A stretch of 64,000 nucleotides of DNA from Druceiella hillmani (taxonomy: Eukaryota > Arthropoda > Insecta > Lepidoptera > Hepialidae): contig JAYKKI010000006.1 in the NCBI GenBank assembly GCA_039881145.1, positions 6,518,501 to 6,582,500 of the forward strand, read 5' to 3'. Positions 61,255 through 64,000 of the stretch are shown here, in pieces. Position 1 is the stretch's first letter. Every line of letters starts with the position of its first letter. A program made the position numbers and the translations under genes. A model generated the notes under the pieces. The model did no database searches, was not told the DNA's origin, and saw nothing but the letters and a program-made list of their open reading frames with translations.

Positions 61255-62838
61255 TTGAATAATTTGCATTATTCATATCAAAAGCGGAATTAATAAACAA
61301 CGCATTGAATATTTCTCAGCATGTTAGCATAGTAACACAGTAAATAATAACATAATATGATGTCAGCAGAAATATTAACAAGAAATACGGTTTTATGATA
61401 AAAGTAAGATTAATTTACATTAAGCCTTTTATAGAGTCTGTCAAACTAAACATCAGATAGTCTGCAGCAAAAAATTGTACACTGCAGTACATCAGCTTAA
61501 GGTTAAGATCTCAATCATTCGTCCTGATAAGGGCAATAATAGAGGAGGCGGAAGGCAGGTTAGGGTGGTGAGTAGAAAACGACTAAATGGTCAGTTAGAC
61601 CTTGTCCCTCGTGAAAAGTTCCGACACGAAAGTCATATTAAATTAGTCTGAATGGAACCCACGCCAAAGGCCATAATAACGCTTACAATAAAAGTAAATT
61701 GTGCCTGAATCTTAAATGGTTACTTTAATAACGTGGAGGGATGATTTTCTTTTGATGACGGTAAATATTTTCTTTCAGTTTAATGCGTGCCTTTGTGTAT
61801 TCGCTGCGAAATATACTCATTGTAGCTAAAAAGTAAAACCTTGCTGCTTTTAGAGAATATATTTAAGTATTTAATTCAAATAATAATATTCGGTCGTCAA
61901 ATTTCCTTTTATTACATAAATGATGGATGTTTGATTTTTTCACTACTTTAGTGATAACGTATAATCTTAGCTTACGAGTAAACTGACGTTTAATTTATGT
62001 GATTTATATCTGTAATATCATATTAGCAAAGAAAATAAAGTTATACCTCATTTGGTTAATAGTTGGCTTTAGCTTTAATTGACGTCTATTTCAATAATCA
62101 AATCCGGATTTTAATCACAAAATTGACGTGAAAAAAATGTTTATGTGAGGTGTTTGACAGATTAATTTTTATTTCAAAAATATTAATTTCATAGCATAAA
62201 CTGACGAGGAGCGAAACATTTTTGACAAATTTTAAAACTTGGCCTAGTTCTAAAGTTTCAAACTTAATCTTTAAACAAGGATGGCGATACTGGATGGTGA
62301 TTTTATATTTAGTAATACCCATTGTATTTCTACTTTATCCCTACTCCTAAAATTTGCAATATCCCTGCCGTTTTTTGAATGCATACTTTCAAGTTGTTCA
62401 AATACTTGATAAATTGTGATATTGAGAAACTGGTAAAAACTAATAGGTTACGTTTTCACGATTGAATTTAAGAAACTGGTAAAAACTATTAGGTTACGTT
62501 TTCACGATTAAATTGTGTGCGACAGTTGCAGTTGCAGTATAATGGAGATTTTGATATTTTAGTACACCTGGTATCTTATTTAGTAATTCATTAACTAAAT
62601 GGCTACGGTATAACCTTGAAAATCGTAAGTAATATAATATCGTTGTTATTACATTTTGTGAGTATTGTATATTCATACTAATACCGTGGTTTAAAAAATA
62701 TGACACCTTTACAAACAAGGTAAAAAGATCTGTAGCTCAGTCATCAATGTTGTTAAAAATTTAAGGGCGGTTAGAACAAGTTCTTAGAATAATCGCATTA
62801 AAATAATAGGAACGAGCACAAGAGAATACATGAGATAC
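61251..62838. other. Unrecognised DNA; 46-bp tandem duplication 62424-62515
   Basis: AGAAACTGGTAAAAACTA and AGGTTACGTTTTCACGATT occur twice, 46 bp apart. The stretch 61470-61680 is GC-richer but has no open frame. No gene recognised. Confidence 0.55.
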
Positions 62839-63000
62839 CTGTAAACGCGCGCTAAGTATATTAAGCATATATGCGCACGTTGCAAGGCGTTGCGCGCACA
62901 TATAAACACTTAGCGCGCATTTATAAGTATAAGATTTTGTCTATTCACTGCTAATCTGCTATGATAGAAGCGAGGGCAGGCTGGTGGCGAGGTGTTAGAG
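62839..63000 (-). mobile_element. GC-rich palindrome element G, copy 2
   Basis: The hairpin 62839-62925 (CTGTAAACGCGCGCTAAGTA... against ...CACTTAGCGCGCATTTATA) is followed by CTATTCACTGCTAATCTGCT, then GATAGAAGCGAGGGCAGGCT and GGTGGCGAGGTGTTAG. The latter is the diverged reverse complement of the segment preceding the copy 1 hairpin. The two copies lie 2.8 kb apart in inverted orientation. Confidence 0.8.
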
Positions 63001-63644
63001 CAAAATATTTTGATTGAAATTTCAAACTTTATCTTTTCCATTTTTTTATGAAATTTGTTGTGACAAACTGCGAGATGTGTGGAGACACTTTTTGCAGAGA
63101 ATATTTACAGAGAGGTAGAATCTGTTAACGTGCCAAATTGCACTTTTTAATTTCGTCTTTAGTAGAAACAAATGATCGTAATTGCACTTATAAAAAAACT
63201 TTTTTTTAATGGAGGTAGTGAATAGAAGAATGGTTTTATACGTGAATAATTTTTAATTTAAACATTGTGTTTAGATAGATAATTTAAATTAACTTATCAA
63301 GACGCTGCTTTTCTAAGATGACCTTAAATTAAAGGTTAATTTACACAGTGTTTAAATAGAATTTAATAGTGTTTAATAGAAGCCGTCTCCAAAAATGATT
63401 CAGTTTAAATTATATTATTGGTGGTAGTCGAAATGGTTGATAAAATTAAGTTAAAACATTTGGCAAGTAAATTGGTAAAAAATACTTAAATAATAAAAAA
63501 AGTTAAATTTGGTAGTAACTTCATAAAGTTAAGTGATTATTTTCCATCAAAATTTGTTAAATTTTTAACAGGTTATAATTTATAAAAAAAGTCATTGGGG
63601 CAATTAACCAACACCTTCTTACATCTCTTACAACTCCCTTTAAC
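63001..63644. other. Unrecognised AT-rich DNA
   Basis: TTGAAATTTCAAACTTTATC near 63014 also occurs near 46113, upstream of repeat R3 copy 1, so R3 may extend further upstream in a decayed form. Confidence 0.45.
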
Positions 63645-63955
63645 GTCATCTTTTCGCTAGTTATCAAAATTTGTAACTTGAACTTTTTATTGCTTCAACA
63701 CTAACATATACTGAGAAAAGTTTTCCACAAGAAAAATAAAGCGCAATGTTATATTTTTCCTGGAGCCTTTTCCTATTTACTTAATTTTCTTGCTTAAAAA
63801 TACACACCAACCGTCTTTTATTATTCGCGAAAATATTCGGTGTTTGCAAAATGTTTTATCTTGAAGAATTTCGGATGTATTTGTCATACCTTTCTAGAGG
63901 CATTATCAAGCAAATGGTAATATTTAGTTTGAAATTTGTGAACTATTTGAGCTCG
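63645..63955. repeat. Dispersed repeat R3, copy 2
   Basis: Direct copy of 46690-46985 (see there). Alignable over about 300 bp with many substitutions and a few small indels. Confidence 0.88.
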
Positions 63956-64000
63956 TAATTTGGACTAATGTGTATTTTTCTGCACGGTATATTTTGCTGT

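Noticed and set aside
62728..62760. tRNA-like A box (CTGTAGCTCAGTCATC)
   Set aside because: No B box, no acceptor or anticodon stems follow at the right distance.

Overview
This is an AT-rich, repeat-laden stretch of an animal nuclear genome, and the repeats point to an insect, most likely a moth or butterfly (Lepidoptera). That call is inference from repeat families I recognise. They include the AGGGTTCCG / GGACGGACAGAC family with its right end CGGAACCCTTCGTGC, the ACCGACTTCAAAAAAGG terminal-repeat family, a tRNA-derived SINE with a GAGAGGCCCA-type tail, and many long (TA)n runs. I see no bacterial-style genes, no rRNA, no CRISPR array and no intact host gene. Nearly all stop-free runs of 60-130 codons here are chance runs or translations of (TA)n and palindromes, so the window behaves as intergenic or intronic DNA.

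Layout. 0-10 kb: mostly unrecognised DNA, a 200-bp (TA)n block, and a decayed mariner element (6.4-7.5 kb). 10-20 kb: a tandem duplication carrying a perfect 29-bp hairpin, a SINE, a 265-bp tandem repeat, (TA)n runs and fragments of the moth repeat family. 20-28 kb: a Tc1/mariner-superfamily transposase fragment, a 410-bp inverted-repeat element next to a repeat-bearing element of the same terminal family, and a decayed sequence resembling an ionotropic chemoreceptor. 28-43 kb: unrecognised DNA, short tandem repeats, two LINE 3' fragments and two copies of a foldback element. 43-54 kb: an 850-bp moth repeat, a four-copy 87-bp tandem array, one half of a dispersed repeat pair, a pre-miRNA-like hairpin, a third LINE fragment and a short cysteine-rich protein-like stretch. 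54-64 kb: two more foldback copies, a hAT-like transposase fragment, two inverted copies of a GC-rich palindrome, and the second half of the dispersed pair.

The most interesting signal is the foldback family (38856-39139, 39743-40029, 54134-54642, 59414-59595). Each copy is a short insertion flanked by a 9-13 bp direct repeat of variable length. Three copies are two inverted arms of one unit and the fourth has one full arm plus a partial one. All four have the same pair of ends. Each full arm carries a 41-nt motif that fits a type I hammerhead ribozyme layout: CUGAAGA core, helix II, GAA, a very short helix III, GUC, and a 4-bp helix I. One arm keeps almost every required position. Penelope-like retroelements are known to carry minimal type I hammerheads, so this looks like a small non-autonomous retroelement of that kind. 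Cleavage activity and family assignment are inferred, not shown.
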